64,000 nt of DNA from Panagrolaimus kolymaensis (GCA_028622995.1 JAJQJQ010000011.1:4774001-4838000); one strand, 5' to 3'. Shown: positions 13,101 to 26,600, counted from the stretch's first letter. Translations and numbers: made by a program. Notes: generated from the letters alone by a model not told the origin.

Positions 13101-16100
13101 AATTCTTCTTCATTCAACGCTGGCGTGATTATTGTTGCTAGAATTGTGACAGCATTTCCTTCAAAAGTCCCAGTATTAATTCAAAATGATGTATTCCGAG
13201 ATTGCATCGACAAGCTGCTTCACGCAGATGAAAGTCATTACGCTATGCAAATTCTCCTTGGTGCCGATAAATTTCCAGGACCTGTTCTTAAATTATTTGT
13301 AGCTTCAATAACTGTAAGTTTCCTTCATAAATTTATTAGAAGTGGAGTTAATTTATATTTATAGTATAATTTGACGAGCACCCAACAATCTTCTCCCAAA
13401 GATGCAGCACTAGCTTGGATACAAATTTTAATTTGTAAAAAACCGATTGAATGGAATAATGATAAACCCGTGTTATTTTTGCTTGGAACAATCGTTAAAC
13501 TTGCTTTTGAAAAGGATTCAGAAAATTTATTTGGTATTGTTGAAATTTTAACTGATGTTTATCGAGTATGTTTCTTTTTATCTTAACAGTATTATAATGA
13601 TGATTCTTTTTAGAATCAATTAACAGTTTGGAAAGAATCATCAAAAGGACCATTATCATGGTTTTCAACATTAATCCCACCACCTCTTATTCAAACAGCC
13701 CAAATGAATGTTTCACCATGGGCGAGTATGGTGCTTTTAATGGCAGAACCAAAAGTTCATGCAGGATTTTATTCTTGCATGTATGCCTCATTACAAAAAT
13801 ATCCCAGTCGTGGTCTTGAAGAAGCCGTTAAAAAAGCTGCATCAAAATCTCACACGAATCTCACCATAGATCGAGTGGATTATTACCTTTGTAAGTTTCT
13901 TTCTTTGATTAACAAATAAAAACAAAAAAGAAATATGTCTAACAAGCACACAATTTTGACTTTTAATTTTTTATTATATAAAACAATTAACTTCATAAAC
14001 AACTATTTAATAAATTAAAAATCTTAACTTTATTTTTCCATCCATTTTTTTTTTCAGGGTTAGAACTTGCTACCAATATTTCAAGCAATCATCCAGCATT
14101 TCCATTAATTTGTCAACAACTTTGTATTGTAATGTTTGAAAGGAGAAAGCTTGAAAAAATGTTTGTTACATATTTCACATAATTTTTTTACCTTGTATAT
14201 TGTTTTAGAGACCCAATATGCCCGGGTGAATTTTATTCCAAATGTAAATTATCTGAAGGAATGATGACAAAATTTCGAACGGATGTTTTACCAAAAGCTG
14301 AAAACGCAACATCGGAGAAGAATTTAGCATCCTTTTACCATGGAGTTGCACAATGGCTATTTCATGATGCTTTATACAAAGCTAAATTCAATAGATATAA
14401 TGATTTAATTATGGATTATTTGGTTCAATTTATAACATCGGGTGATAAACATTTATGGGTTGATTTTGTTCCATTAGATAAAATTCGACAAGAAATTAAA
14501 AACGACGCTAAAATTTTTTCCATGGCTTGCCACCTTGAAAATGTTCTTCTTCCACAAACTCGAGCAACATCTGGATTAAAATTTTCATCCATGACTGATT
14601 TTTTTAATTCTCTTCAAACTCCATCACTCGAGGTTATAGCATTTCCTTCTGTTCCCATTCATGATGCCCTTCCTGCAAGTGATGGGTTAACTTTATCTGA
14701 TTGTTGTACGCCTCAATATGTTTTAACTAAATTTGGAAGTTATTTGGATGAAATAGCAAAAATTTCAAACTCATTTGTGGATGGAAAGGAACGGGTTAAT
14801 GATATGAATATTAAATATATTGATTTCTTTGGACGACTTTATAAAAGTATTCAAACAACTCTTATTATTAATCTGAAATGTGGAAATATGTTTACATCTA
14901 AATGCCAAAGACCTACAGTTGCAAACGTTGTTGTAAATTCGAGTGAATATGATACAGCCATCGCACAACAAATGAATGATAATCGACAAAAACGTGAAGA
15001 AGAAGTTGGAAGACTTTTAACTATGCTTGATTCTACAGCAATTAAAAGTGCACATTTTGAATTTATTTGCAGGTTTGTTTAAATATTTTTTAATTTTCAT
15101 ACATATTATAAATATCATTTTAGGACGCTTTATTTATATGGCGTGGCTGTAAAAAATGATAATCAAACACAGACATTTGAAAAAATTAAACTCACTGGTG
15201 CAACATTATTTTATCATATTTGTCATCATGTAAATACTCAAAATCTTTTATTCCCATCTGGAACGGATGCGTATGCCTCATGCTTGAAATCTCTTGGTTC
15301 AATTTTTATTGCGAATCAACCATCCGAGCAAGTTAATCTAATGCGATTAGTTCTTGGTGGAAGTCCATTAAATTATTTCTTATTCGAACATTTTACTCCA
15401 CATTGCGTTCTTCCTGATCAACTTTTCCATATTTACTCTGAATTATCGAGAAGTGTTCGAAATACTTCTACTACAGTATCCTCCCTTGAACTTCTTAAAA
15501 GGCTTGATATTGAACGAGCAGGAAATAATATGCCCCCAAATCAATTTTCATCTTTAATGCCAATAATTTTTGAAAACTTAATTTCTGCTGCTGGAACAAA
15601 TTCAACTTTAGCAAAATTATGTTCGGATCATTTTGTTCATGCTTTATTCCACCATTTTCCTCATAACTTTGTAAATGGCTTTGGATTACTTTTCTCTGGA
15701 ACGAATACTCAAGCTATACCATGCGAAATTTTTGATACCATTAATGCTGAATTGAGACTTGATAATTTTCTTGCTGATGAAGTTGTTCGACCTCCTCCTA
15801 AACTTTCTCTTGATGTTACTCATGCAACCCAATGTATTCGAATCCTTTCTGAACAAGCTGCTCGTTCGAGACAAGAACTTGCAACTCGAATGTTTTCTGT
15901 ATGGACTCCATATTTGTTACATTATTGTCGATATTCAGAATATTTTATTCGACTTTATATTGCTTACACATTTAATTCTCATGCACCTACAACCATTATT
16001 GAACAAGAACTTCGAAATTGTTTTAACTTTTGTATTTCACTTTGGAATCCTCTACTTCAACCTATTAATAATGGATTACCTCCGTGGAATCCTGCAGATA

Positions 16101-18009
16101 ATTATTTAGCTGGACCTGTGGTTGAAAAGTTTGTTAAACTATTGGCTTGGTTGCCCCATAGCACATATCTTCCACCTGGTGCAGAAACAGTTGAAACCTT
16201 ATTTTGGGAATATTTTGCTACTCAACTTATGACTTTACAACGTGCTGGTTCATCACATATTTATATTGTTTATGTATGCTTTTTAAAATACAGTAATAAC
16301 GAATATGAAAATTAATTTTTTAGGAAGAAAAATTAGTATCATTAAATTGGGCTCGATATTGGCCTACTTTAATGGCTTTATCTTCGATGGAAAATTTAAT
16401 GATTGATGGAGCACCCGAAGTTGGACCACTTGTTACAGAAATAATTATTCGAATTCCATGGCAACAATTGGTTCAACATCAACAACATCAACCAATTGAA
16501 GGACATCGAGCATTTCATTCACTTTTATTATCACTGCTTGCTCGATGCTCTTATAGAGCAGCAAATTTTGCTAAATCTCGAGCTTCAGTTGAGCGATTAC
16601 TCTCCTGTCTTGTTCTTTCATGTCAATGGTTTTATACAAAAGCAGAAAGCATTGAAAAAATTGGAGCTTTTATTGCTTCCGCATATCCAAATGATACTTT
16701 AACAAGTCCAAATAATGTTGTTAAAGCATTTATGAGTATTTGGAGACAAGCATGCTTTTTTTCAACAACTATTACTACGCCAAATACCCAAGCTGGTGAT
16801 CTTGAAATTGTTCGAAAACAAGCTGCGTATCTTCGAACTGATTTAAAATTGATGCTTAAAGCTAATTGGACCATGAATGATTTACAAAAACATTTTCGTG
16901 AAATTCTTACTAAAGTTGATCTTACTATTGGTGGAAATAGTGAGTTAAAATTATTTTTGCAAACATTTTACTTTATTCTTAATTTCAGATAAAGCAGGAT
17001 ATCTTCCACTTGCAAAAGAATTAACATTAATTTTGCCCGAAATCTCAAAAGAAAAAACTACTCGTTTACTTATTAAAACTCTTGGTGAATGGCTTCGTGA
17101 TCATCCTGAATCGGGACTTGTCCTCTTAATTCTTAGCACAGCAATGGATAATATGGCAGCTTCTATACCCCAACTTGGCCTCAAACTTTTAAATAAATGT
17201 ATTGCAGCATATTTTAATCGTAGAATTTCATGTGATTGGACAGAAGTTTGTCAATGGCTCATCGTTCCTGATCGATCTAAAGAATGGCTTTACACAACTC
17301 CAAGTGCCACTGAAGGTGGAATTAAACCACGATTCCTCGTTTTGAATGCACATTTGATTAATGAAATGAGTCAATTAAATTCAGCCACTTCTGAATCAGC
17401 ACTTCTCAAACGACTTCAAGATTATTTATCTTCAATCAAACCAAAATATATTAAACCAAAAAAGGAACCCGGTTTTGTTTTATGTGTTGAAAAACTACAA
17501 CGAATGGTTATTCGACAATATTCCAATGGTGTTGCTTCTGCAATTGCAAACGAAAGTTTAGAAAATTATATAACCCTTTTAAAGAAACTTCATTCGGATG
17601 AAAAAGGAGTTTCATTCTTTTCAATGGTAACAAAATTTGCGAGAAAACCTGTTTATCCTATTAAGTAAGCTTATATTCAAAAAAATTTTAATTATTTGCT
17701 AAATACTTTTTTAGAATACAATTATTTTCACAAATTATGACATTGTATATTTCTCAACAACAAACTGCTCCTGGACAACCGCCTCGATTAAAAGCATCTC
17801 AAGGAGTTCTCAATTCTCGTTTGGGAGCTTTTAAAGATTTACAAAAAAATAAAGAATATGCTGAATTTAATTCGATTATTCAAAATGCTCAACCATATTT
17901 TTCTCAAGTTGAGCATTACACTCTCTTACATGCTGGTAGTTTACTTGCTCGTACAGCTACAATTTTATATCCAAATGATAAAACTCTTCTTCGGCTTGAT
18001 GCTGCTTGA
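10127..18009 (+). CDS. epg-5: EPG5 autophagy tethering factor homologue
   Basis: Thirteen exons join in frame: 10127-11195, 11241-11656, 11706-11817, 11868-11997, 12047-13313, 13365-13565, 13614-13890, 14058-14160, 14209-15072, 15124-16273, 16324-16939, 16989-17664 and 17715-18009. They encode 2391 aa; human EPG5 is about 2.6 kaa. Residues 1-190 are proline- and acid-rich and probably disordered; the rest is alpha-solenoid-like. Landmarks shared with EPG5 are the YQNEQLEFVDDFID region, a KKSLGLWQFLVDFPFSTI block, CWDVLIRLKF, and a C-terminal KDLQKNKEYAEFNSIIQNAQ block before a LYP motif. A LIR-type WNVI lies at 486-489. EPG5 is a Rab7 effector that tethers autophagosomes to late endosomes and lysosomes. 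Confidence 0.85.
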
Positions 18010-18271
18010 ATTTTGCTTTATTATCCGTTATTATTATTTATTGAGTCCAATGTTTTATTTTGTACATTTATCTATTTTATCAATTTGTACCTTTGCCTTC
18101 TTTCTTCATTCATTTTACAATCCAAATACGCCTTCTTTTCATTTTGCACGGGTCATCATTATTAAAAATTATTATTTCAAATCATGATAAATTTATAAGA
18201 CAAAAATTTATTTATTTATACTATTTCAAATTTGAAGAAAAATGTTTACAATAAAAATAGTTCTAATAGTT

Positions 18272-19298
18272 TTAATGTTTAACTTTAAGTGGGATACAAT
18301 CAGCGGTAGTAGAAACAGCTTCATACTCTGTTTTAATTTCTTCATCTTCGATGTGCATTCCAACAAGGAAATAATAGGTCCAACCAAAAATAATTCCTCC
18401 GAGTAATGGAGCAACAATGGTAATAATCCAATAAGTTGGATAAGGATGAGTAAAAACTTCTGAACCATAAATGAAGAAAGCAAACAATCGAGGTCCAAAA
18501 TCTCTTGCTGGATTAATTGGATACCCTAAAGTATTGAAAATTACAGTAGTAAAATAATTAAACATTTTGCGATAATGATACCTAAATTTGCTCCAAATCC
18601 GCATCCGATCATAAGCAAAACGAGGCCAAATAAAAGGCAATGAAGGTATTCCGGGATTTTTGTACGTTTATCAATAATTGCAACAACAAACATGCAAAGA
18701 ATGCCAGTACCGACTATTTGATCGATGAAGGCTCCACGAGGCGTTAACCAATCTGGTGGAAAAGTTGTGAAAACTCCTGCAGTTGCTTGATGACTTGTAA
18801 CTGAACGATTTCCATTGTCATAAGCATTAAACAAATCTGCAAATTAGAGTTTTAATTGCACTTTTATTTATTTAAAATTTTTTTTAACCGTAATAAAGAA
18901 TGTAAACACCGGCTGCACCAAGGAATGCTCCAAATATTTGTGAGATCCAATAAACAATCATAGTTTTAAAATCAATAAGTTTGAAAGTAAAAAAAAGCAT
19001 CGAAACTGCGGGATTCAAATGGCCTCCAGAAGTTTTAGAAACTATTAAAGCCGAAAATGTTACAGCAAAGCCCCAACAAACATTTATTTGAATCCATGTA
19101 TTCATTTCACCCTTTTTTAATATTAATTGCGAAATCACAGAAAGACCAATAAACTGTAAAAAAAATTTAGGGAAATGAAATGCTGGTGAAAAATACGTAA
19201 CTTACGCATAACAAAAAAGTTCCAAAAATTTCACCTAATGCTTTTATTAAAAGCTTGTTTTTGAGCTTAAATTTTGTTCTCAAAGTTTCGGGATACAT
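18272..19298 (-). CDS. Aquaglyceroporin (MIP family channel)
   Basis: Four minus-strand exons: 19298-19206, 19153-18889, 18836-18582 and 18525-18272, giving 288 aa. Both pore motifs are present: GGHLNPA with NPA at 78-80, and YPINPARDFGPR with NPA at 209-211. The aspartate after the second NPAR (D213) is the usual mark of the glycerol-permeable subfamily. Six transmembrane segments fit the hydrophobic pattern. Start choice: a TTTCAG acceptor lies about 12 bases upstream of this ATG, so the longer upstream open frame (to 19754) is judged noncoding. The protein should move water and glycerol across the plasma membrane. The 3' end lies about 260 bases from the end of the EPG5 gene, convergently. 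Confidence 0.92.
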
Positions 19299-20164
19299 TT
19301 CAGCTAAACTGAAAACCATAATAAGAAAAATGGAAACAAAGAAATATGCAACTACTAAAATACGCGTCTCGCATCTACAGAAATACGGGCAATAATAAAT
19401 AAAACTTTTACGAAAGTTTATCAATTTTAAAAAAGCCTTCCAACGTTGGTCTAAAATGGACTTCAGTGAATGAAATGTGAAGGTCGTTGTTCGAACCCAT
19501 ACCAATTTTAATCTTTCACTCACAAGCTTTATTTTATGAACTCTCTTATCGTTTTTCAATTTTATTTTAACAAAAACAAAAAATAAATCTATTTCAGCCT
19601 CAAAAAACGTGCAAAAAGTTAAAAAAAAAGTAAGAATAAGTTTGTATGGAAGTTTTGGAAAAATTTGATTATAGCATGAAAAACTTTTTTTATGTTCTTT
19701 CAATGGGACGACTTCCTTGATGTGGAAAAAAAAATATATTTTTGAAGCAAGCAAAAGTCCATGAAAGAATGAAGAGGAGGAAAGAAAAAAAATGAGAAAA
19801 ACAACTTTTTTTACTATGAATTTTTTTTACGAACGAGAAAATTTATTTTTTATTCAAGCTCAACTATACAAAGTTAAATTTATTAAAAGAAAATATTTTA
19901 TTAAAAAACACACATCTCTTACAAAAAAATAAATAAAATATAGAGATTTGAAAAATATAAAGTTTATTTTGGAATTTGTAACTATGGAAACGATCGATGA
20001 CTTTCATAAACCAAAAAAATTACAGAGGCTGGTGTGAGGCTTTATTTTTATCTTTTATTTGTTTGTAAATTAAAGGTTATTTTAGCTTTGTAAAGGTGAA
20101 ATTTTGCAGCAATCTATTATTATAAAACGTGTCACTCTACAAGATGACACAGCTTTACATAAAT
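19299..20164. other. Noncoding, with a tRNA-like segment
   Basis: Upstream DNA of the aquaporin and downstream DNA of the srsx-type receptor. At about 19447-19498 an A-box-like TGGTCTAAAATGG is followed by a B-box-like GTTCGAACCC. The anticodon and T stems do not fold properly, so this is at best a decayed tRNA or SINE head. A long open frame (19167-19754, minus) appears to be chance extension of aquaporin exon 1. Confidence 0.4.
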
Positions 20165-21724
20165 TTAGGTGACCGTAACAAAGCCAGTATGCCTTGAAGT
20201 TCCAATAGTATTTGTCATCTTCAATGAATGCCCAACGCTTACGAAAGAATTCCGTTTTCCAAAAAACGCTTTAGAATATTCTTGAATTTCTTGATTCTTA
20301 AAAATACAAATTAAAGTTCCTATTGCAGCATTTAAAGCGCTTCCAAGGCCCACAACCAAAGTTACGTAAGCCTTAGCACTTGGTGGAAGACCAAAAACTA
20401 TGGAATAAATTAAAAATATTAAAGGAATTTCCCAAAAAATAAACTGTGTTATCAAAATTAAAGTAACATAAATAAAAATTTTAAGTTGGATTTTTGACGA
20501 TGTGTTTGAAAAAGAGAGACGTTGCTTAACTAAAATTAAAGAAGCAATATAAATTGAATTAACTAAAAAAGCTTGAATCGATGATGCAATAGCCCATGTT
20601 GTTGTGAAAAGTGGAGTGGAAGCTGGCGCCATTGAGCATACTGGAATAAGGTCATCTGGGTTTGAACCAGCAAAGGATAAATATCCTAAGAAAATAGTAT
20701 AAATGGTTGCAATTGTAAATGACGAAAATGGAATTATCTGAAGAAAAAAAAGAATAGAAAAAGACAATGGCTAATTTTTCCAAAAAATTATGGAATTTTT
20801 CAAGCTAAACTTATAGTCTAAATAACACTAAAACTCTTCTTTTTATCTTTGGAACCTTTCATTCATCTTAGCGAATGCAAAAAAAAATTGGTAAATTAAA
20901 TGTGAGTTAATAACACTTTTTGTTGTTAAAATAATGAAAAATGAAGAAGCATTATTAGCCACTGAACGTATCAAAAAAAAAGTGTGAAATACTGTGTCAT
21001 AAACTATGTCAACAAAAAAAAGACTCAAAAATAACTGCTGCTATTACATGCTTTATGCTGCCCACTTCTGTCTGAACTCTCCTTTATTTTTAATTATTTT
21101 TTTTGCCTTTTATTTCTTAGCATTTTTGTTTATAAATAGTTTCGCAAATGGAAAAGTGGGTTCTCATTCCGTTCAAAAAATGACTTATTTTTACTTCCGC
21201 AAAACAACTTTTAAAAGAGGCGAACTACTCTATTTTAAGCAAAGTAAAAAACAAACCATTGAAACATTTTTTGAATATGTTGTTGGATGCCAAACTGCTG
21301 TAAGTCTATCAGCTGCAATTCCAGTAATAATTGCTTGATTACTCGTTATTCCAAAACCCGAAAAAACATTAGCTAATTGGCAAGCACGTTTGGTAAAAAC
21401 TTCAATGTTATGTGTGGCTGTATACATTCCATATGATGCTCGAATAATAACACCAAATCCTAAAACAAATTTGAGCAATGTAAAAGAATACAGTATCAAA
21501 CCTGATAGAAGATCAGCAATAGCCAATAAAGCCACTAAAACATTATATGGTGCTTTTCGAAGCTTTTTAAATTTACAAAATAAACAAATAATAAAAATGT
21601 TTCCAAAAACACAAATAAACCCAAGGATAAATCGAATGATTTGAGTGATAACCAATTGGTCAAAATCCATTCCAGGTAAAGACTGCTGCAAAATATTATG
21701 TTGTTTTAAAATAAGAGAATGCAT
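20165..21724 (-). CDS. Serpentine receptor, srsx-like
   Basis: Two minus-strand exons, 21724-21257 and 20737-20165, separated by a 519-base intron, give 346 aa in phase. Helix 1 carries the GN pair in FGNIFII, helix 2 has the ADLLSG aspartate, and the end of helix 3 has ADRLTAVWHPTTY, the DR-type motif of rhodopsin-like srsx receptors. Seven hydrophobic segments are visible, with a short basic intracellular tail. M19 (MDFDQ) is an alternative start. The family is a nematode chemosensory or peptide receptor group; the ligand is unknown. Confidence 0.82.
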
Positions 21725-22249
21725 TTATAGATTAACAAATTAACCAAAAACAACTTCTATATAAATTTAAGGAGGTGTGTGCAAAAACATAGAAATTAAA
21801 AGGTTCAAAGTATCATGTTTCAATTTACTGCCAAAATGCCTTCCATTTTTATATTGTATTTTTTCATGAGAAATATATCTAAATTTTGTAACCATTTCTC
21901 ACGTTGATTTTCAATGGTGGAGGAAGAATGGTTTATTTTTAGGATTCTGAAACATGAGGGGAAAAACTACAACGGAATGCCTTTTCCCTTCCAAAAGCGT
22001 GACATTAAAATGTTTTTCCATAACGATTTTTTACTCTGCTAAACCCTTTCTGAACCATTGGAATTTATAATCAGCGAAAATACTCTTGATTTCAATAGTT
22101 ACTTTAAAGTTAATACTGTACACGAACAATAAACAAACAAGTGGTTTTAAAATCTTTATTAAAATAAACAGACGAATATTCAGCGCAAAAAAGAATAAAC
22201 AAAAGATAATAAAAAGGGAAATATTCTTTACATATTGATGAAACGAAGA
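21725..22249. other. Noncoding intergenic DNA
   Basis: Separates the srsx-type gene from the coiled-coil gene, both on the minus strand. No exon, RNA gene or clear repeat was seen. Confidence 0.55.
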
Positions 22250-22905
22250 TCATTGAGAATAATATGCTTCAAGAAGTTCTTTTTGTTGTATCAATCTAAA
22301 AGAAAGAAATTATTTGGCTAATTATGGTTATTAGAGCACATACCTTTGCTTTCGAGTAAGAAGAACTTTCGTCACTTGCTGTTTTATAGATTCCAAGTTT
22401 TCAATTCCTGATATATCGGCAACATCAGTATCTGAAACGAATATTGTTTGTAAAAGAATAGGAAAATAAAAGTGTTACCATTAATAGATGAATAAATTTC
22501 AATCAGCTGGTTCTTCATCAATTCATTTCTCTCAGCTTCTGCTTGATCACGAGCTTGTTTTTCTGCTTCATTTCTTGCACTTTCTTCCATGATATTAATT
22601 TCATCGATAAGTTTTTGATTGGCTTCTAAAAATGATGAGATAAACTTGAATATAAAAGAGAAAACAGTTATTTACTTTTGAGTTTCTTTAAGCAAAAATC
22701 AATACTTGCAGAATCAGTAATCACTTTACCAATTTGAACATACTCTTTAGCACTTGCTTCTAGTGGCTTCTAAAAAAAAGTATTAACATTAAAATGAAAT
22801 AGATAAATAAAAACTACTAACCTCGGCTTCTTCTTCATTCATCTCTTTTAGAATGCCAATTAAGATAGCTTCAATATCATCATCCAGGGTCTTGTTTGAC
22901 AACAT
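22250..22905 (-). CDS. Small coiled-coil protein of unknown function
   Basis: Five minus-strand exons: 22905-22822, 22769-22676, 22625-22479, 22431-22344 and 22295-22250, giving 152 aa with all phases consistent. A TTTTACAG acceptor nine bases before the ATG marks a spliced-leader or UTR intron site. The sequence is acidic near the N-terminus (LDDDIEAILIGILKEMNEEE) and then becomes a long charged helix, residues about 50-105, rich in E, K, A and N, so a coiled coil is likely. There is no signal peptide or membrane segment. Size and layout resemble small subunits of multi-protein assemblies such as BLOC/BORC, Mediator or kinetochore complexes, but I do not recognise the family. It is divergent from nurf-1, with about 725 bases between start codons. 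Confidence 0.75.
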
Positions 22906-23630
22906 TTTAATAAGCTGTAAAATATGTTTGTAAAAAAAGATAAAATTAATGTAAGCGGCAAAACTTGGAAAATTTTTTTGTTCTAATGGCGGCTTCACTC
23001 ATTTTTGCTCAAAACCTCGTTCATCCCGCCAAAGGAAGGTTCTTCACGCGAAAAGTAGGCCATTGAAAAAAATTTGTTGAAACTTTTTAGAAAAAAATAT
23101 TTGATGCAAGGATACTTCTAATTTTGTTAATTTTATCAAACACCTAACTGATAATATGCAAATTTTCCATATTTTTAATTTATAGGCTTCTTTTTTATTA
23201 ATTTTTATTTGTTTTTTGTTATTCAACTACTTATTGATTGCAAAAGAGAGAAATGCATAAAGGAGACAGACGCACATAAACAAAATATTTAGTTTGTCCA
23301 AATGAAAGGGCGCTAAAAAAAAAGAAAGAAAAAGAACCAACGAGCCATTTTGCTGCACACAATAGTCTGAGTTTTTTTATTTGACTGCTTTACTAGAAAT
23401 GAGGCAGAGAATCTTTCATCATAACTAAATTATACGTATAATATCTTAAAAATTACTGAAAATGGCGTGAAAATAATTAAAAAATATTTAAAAATGAAAA
23501 AAATAATAAGGAAAATAAATAATATTGAATCTTTTGACACGAAATTTTACTGTATTATTAATAACGATGACCGAGTTCTGTTTGGCGCGATTTTTAAATA
23601 TTTGAAAACTTATCTAATCATGCTTTTAAG
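22906..23630. promoter_or_regulatory. Shared upstream region of the coiled-coil gene and nurf-1
   Basis: Two genes diverge from this 725-base interval, so it probably contains both promoters. A TTTTAAG acceptor abuts the nurf-1 ATG at 23631, a likely trans-splice site. No TATA box was identified. Confidence 0.4.
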
Positions 23631-26600
23631 ATGGCTCGTGGAAAAGGTCGTGCTACCGGCCGAAGCCGTGGTGCAGGTGTATCAAATTCTGCACCAGTTC
23701 GTGAAAAAATTGTAACAAGAAATCGAGGTAAACCCACTCCATCGGTTCTTACAAGAAGAACTTCCACTCCCGTTAATCAATATCAGAAAAACAGAAGCAG
23801 AGGTTATGTAGTAAAGTAAGCCATTCATTACTTCTTTAATGACACCATAATTCAATGCTACAAATTTAGTGGTAAAAGACCATGGGAAGATAGTGATGAA
23901 GAAGCTGAAAATGCCCCTATTGAACATCTTATTCCTTCAAGCGATGAAGAATCAGATGTTGATAACGATGAGGAATACATTGGTTTGTATTTAGATTTTC
24001 ATAAATACTTGGTTCTATTAAAAATTTTAGACGATGCTGAGAAGATGGAAGTTGATGATGAACAATTTGATGATTTGGATATATCAGTCGATTGTATGTT
24101 TCTTCTTTTTTTAATTACAAATTTTTACCATGTTTTTATAGTAACTACTACTGGTGGTGAAGAATCCATTTTATGTCCCTGGATAGAAGGAAATGAGATT
24201 CCAGAATTAATATTGCCCAGACCATGTCATGATTTAATTGTTAATTATAATTTACTTATGGATCTCATTCAAGTAATTTATTGTTTTATTATTTTAATTT
24301 CATTTATAATTTTTATTTATTTGCAGATTTATGAAACCGTAACAATGTATTCCCGGGTGATTCAATTAACTCCATTTATATTTGAAGATTTTTGCGCTGC
24401 AATGAGATCAGATGCCCAAAGTAAACTTGTTGCAGATATTCATATTGCTTTATTAAAATGTCTTTTACGTGATGATGACGAGGAGCACACTGTATATCAT
24501 ATAATTGAAACAAGCGTATCTTTCCAGCTGCTCCTTCAATTGTTAGAGCCAACAACTTATGCTGAGGTTTTATTTTTTAAATTTAGTCAAATGAAAACGT
24601 TTTTAAACAACATTTGTAGGTTGTGAGACAATATGCTGAAAGTGATAAACGATTTCCAAAAGAAATTGTCCAAATTTTAAACACCAATTATCCATTTGTT
24701 TCAATTAACGATCGAGTGAAAGTTTTATCATGGCTTTGCGAAAGATTTGTTGAAAGTGTTATGCTTAAAAAAGAAATAAAATCGGATGGAAAAATTATGG
24801 TTAGCAATTTTTCGTTCTTTTATATATTTACATACCTAATAATAATTTATACAGAATGAAAGCTATTGTCGAGAATGCGCTAAACCTGGGGATCTTTTAC
24901 TTTGTGATGGTTGTGAAGCTTCATATCATACAAAATGTGTTAAACTACCTGAAGTGCCAAAGGGTCAATGGTTTTGTCCTGTTTGTCAATTGCAACAAAT
25001 TCATGGTGTAACTGAATATCAAATTCCCGGTGAAAAGGGAAAAACTCCGCATCGATTAACGCCATTAGGATATGATAGACATGGACGAATTTATTGGTTT
25101 ATAATAAGAAGACTTATTGTGTATGTTGGCTTTAACATTTGAGAGGAAATAGATCTAATTTTGCGTATTTATTTTTAGGCAAGACATCAATAATGATAAT
25201 ATGGTTCACGTTTATTCCACGCTTCCATCGATTTACGAACTTATTTCTGCCCTTGATTCATCATATTTTGAAGCAAGACTTTGCGCAAATATTTATAAAA
25301 TTTTTGATTTTATTGCTGAACAATGCGAAATTACTTTAAAATTAACCCATTATCGACGGGATGAACTTGGACAAAAGCTTGCTGGAAGTAAAGAGCTTGA
25401 ACAAACTTACATTGATAAAGACAATGCTCATCGAATGATATATATTGTTTTTAATATTGTTAATTCAAAGGCCATTAAAGCGGAAGATAATGATTCAAAC
25501 GACAATTCACAAGATGGTATTCCCAGTAATCTCGCTTTAAAATTGCACAAGAAAGTTTTAAAACATCTTGGATTTAAAAATGGTATATTTGAATCAACAA
25601 CATGGAGTTTTGGAGTTGAACAAGAGCATCTTGTTGAAAGAAGGGATGCATTTGTATCGGCTCTTGGTTTACCAATTGATACTAAAATAATTCCTTTAAT
25701 GGATGATTATATTAGAGAATTAAATATCGCTTTTCGGCTTTCATTTAGTGATCATGGATATCGCAATTATGATAATGTTTATGATACCAATGAATATGCC
25801 AAACCTACAGCACAACGAATGAAAGAAAAAGAAAGGAAAAAATATTTATCAACAAAATTTTCTTTGGATGAACCTTTTATGGTAAGAAGCATAGCTTTTA
25901 ATAAATTAAATTCATAAACAAAAGCTTTTTTAGTGGGCTGTAACCAAAGGTAAAAGCATGTTTGTTGATGCAAATCTCGTTGGACGCCATATTCAAATAA
26001 CTTTACGACGTTTTGTTGAAAGATTGCCTGATGAATTGTATCATCGATTATGGAAAGGACACAATCGAGAAGTATTTATATCAAAATTAACCAGAGCTTT
26101 AACATATGAACAACTGAAAGAATGCATTCTTCAATTTGAAGCAGTCCTTCGAAAACCAATATTTACTAATACATGGTGGAATTCCTTTGGTCATACTAGT
26201 TTAGTTCGAGTAACAGCTGCAGATAAAGATCGTCGAAAACATCTTGATACTTTAAAGCAAAAAGAAGAGCGAGAACTTGCTATAGCTGACCCCTTGCAAG
26301 ATAATGATATAGTTTGGGTTAATTTGGATCGTAGCAAAATTATTTGTAAAAATCTTTGGAGAATGAAAAATGAGCAATATCGTTTAAATGGAAAAAGTGC
26401 TCTTGGAGGTTGGATGTGGATGTCAGCTATGTATACTCGAGATGTTGCAAGTTATGAAAAGCCTCCCCTTGGAATTGATCATCAAACTCCAACAATAAAT
26501 CTTACCACCGAATCGGCTAAAAAAGCAAGCAAACTTGATAAAATTGTTAAAAAGCTTTCATGTTGGCGTGAAGCTCAAGAAGAAGAAAGTCAAGTACAAT

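Noticed and set aside
10127..18009. First reading of the long gene as CNOT1 because of its size
   Set aside because: Sequence blocks (GLWQFLVDFPFSTI, CWDVLIRLKF, the C-terminal KEYAEF block) match EPG5 and not the CCR4-NOT scaffold.
19299..19754. Upstream extension of the aquaporin open frame
   Set aside because: It is lysine/phenylalanine-rich, unlike MIP N-termini, and a TTTCAG acceptor lies just before the chosen ATG.
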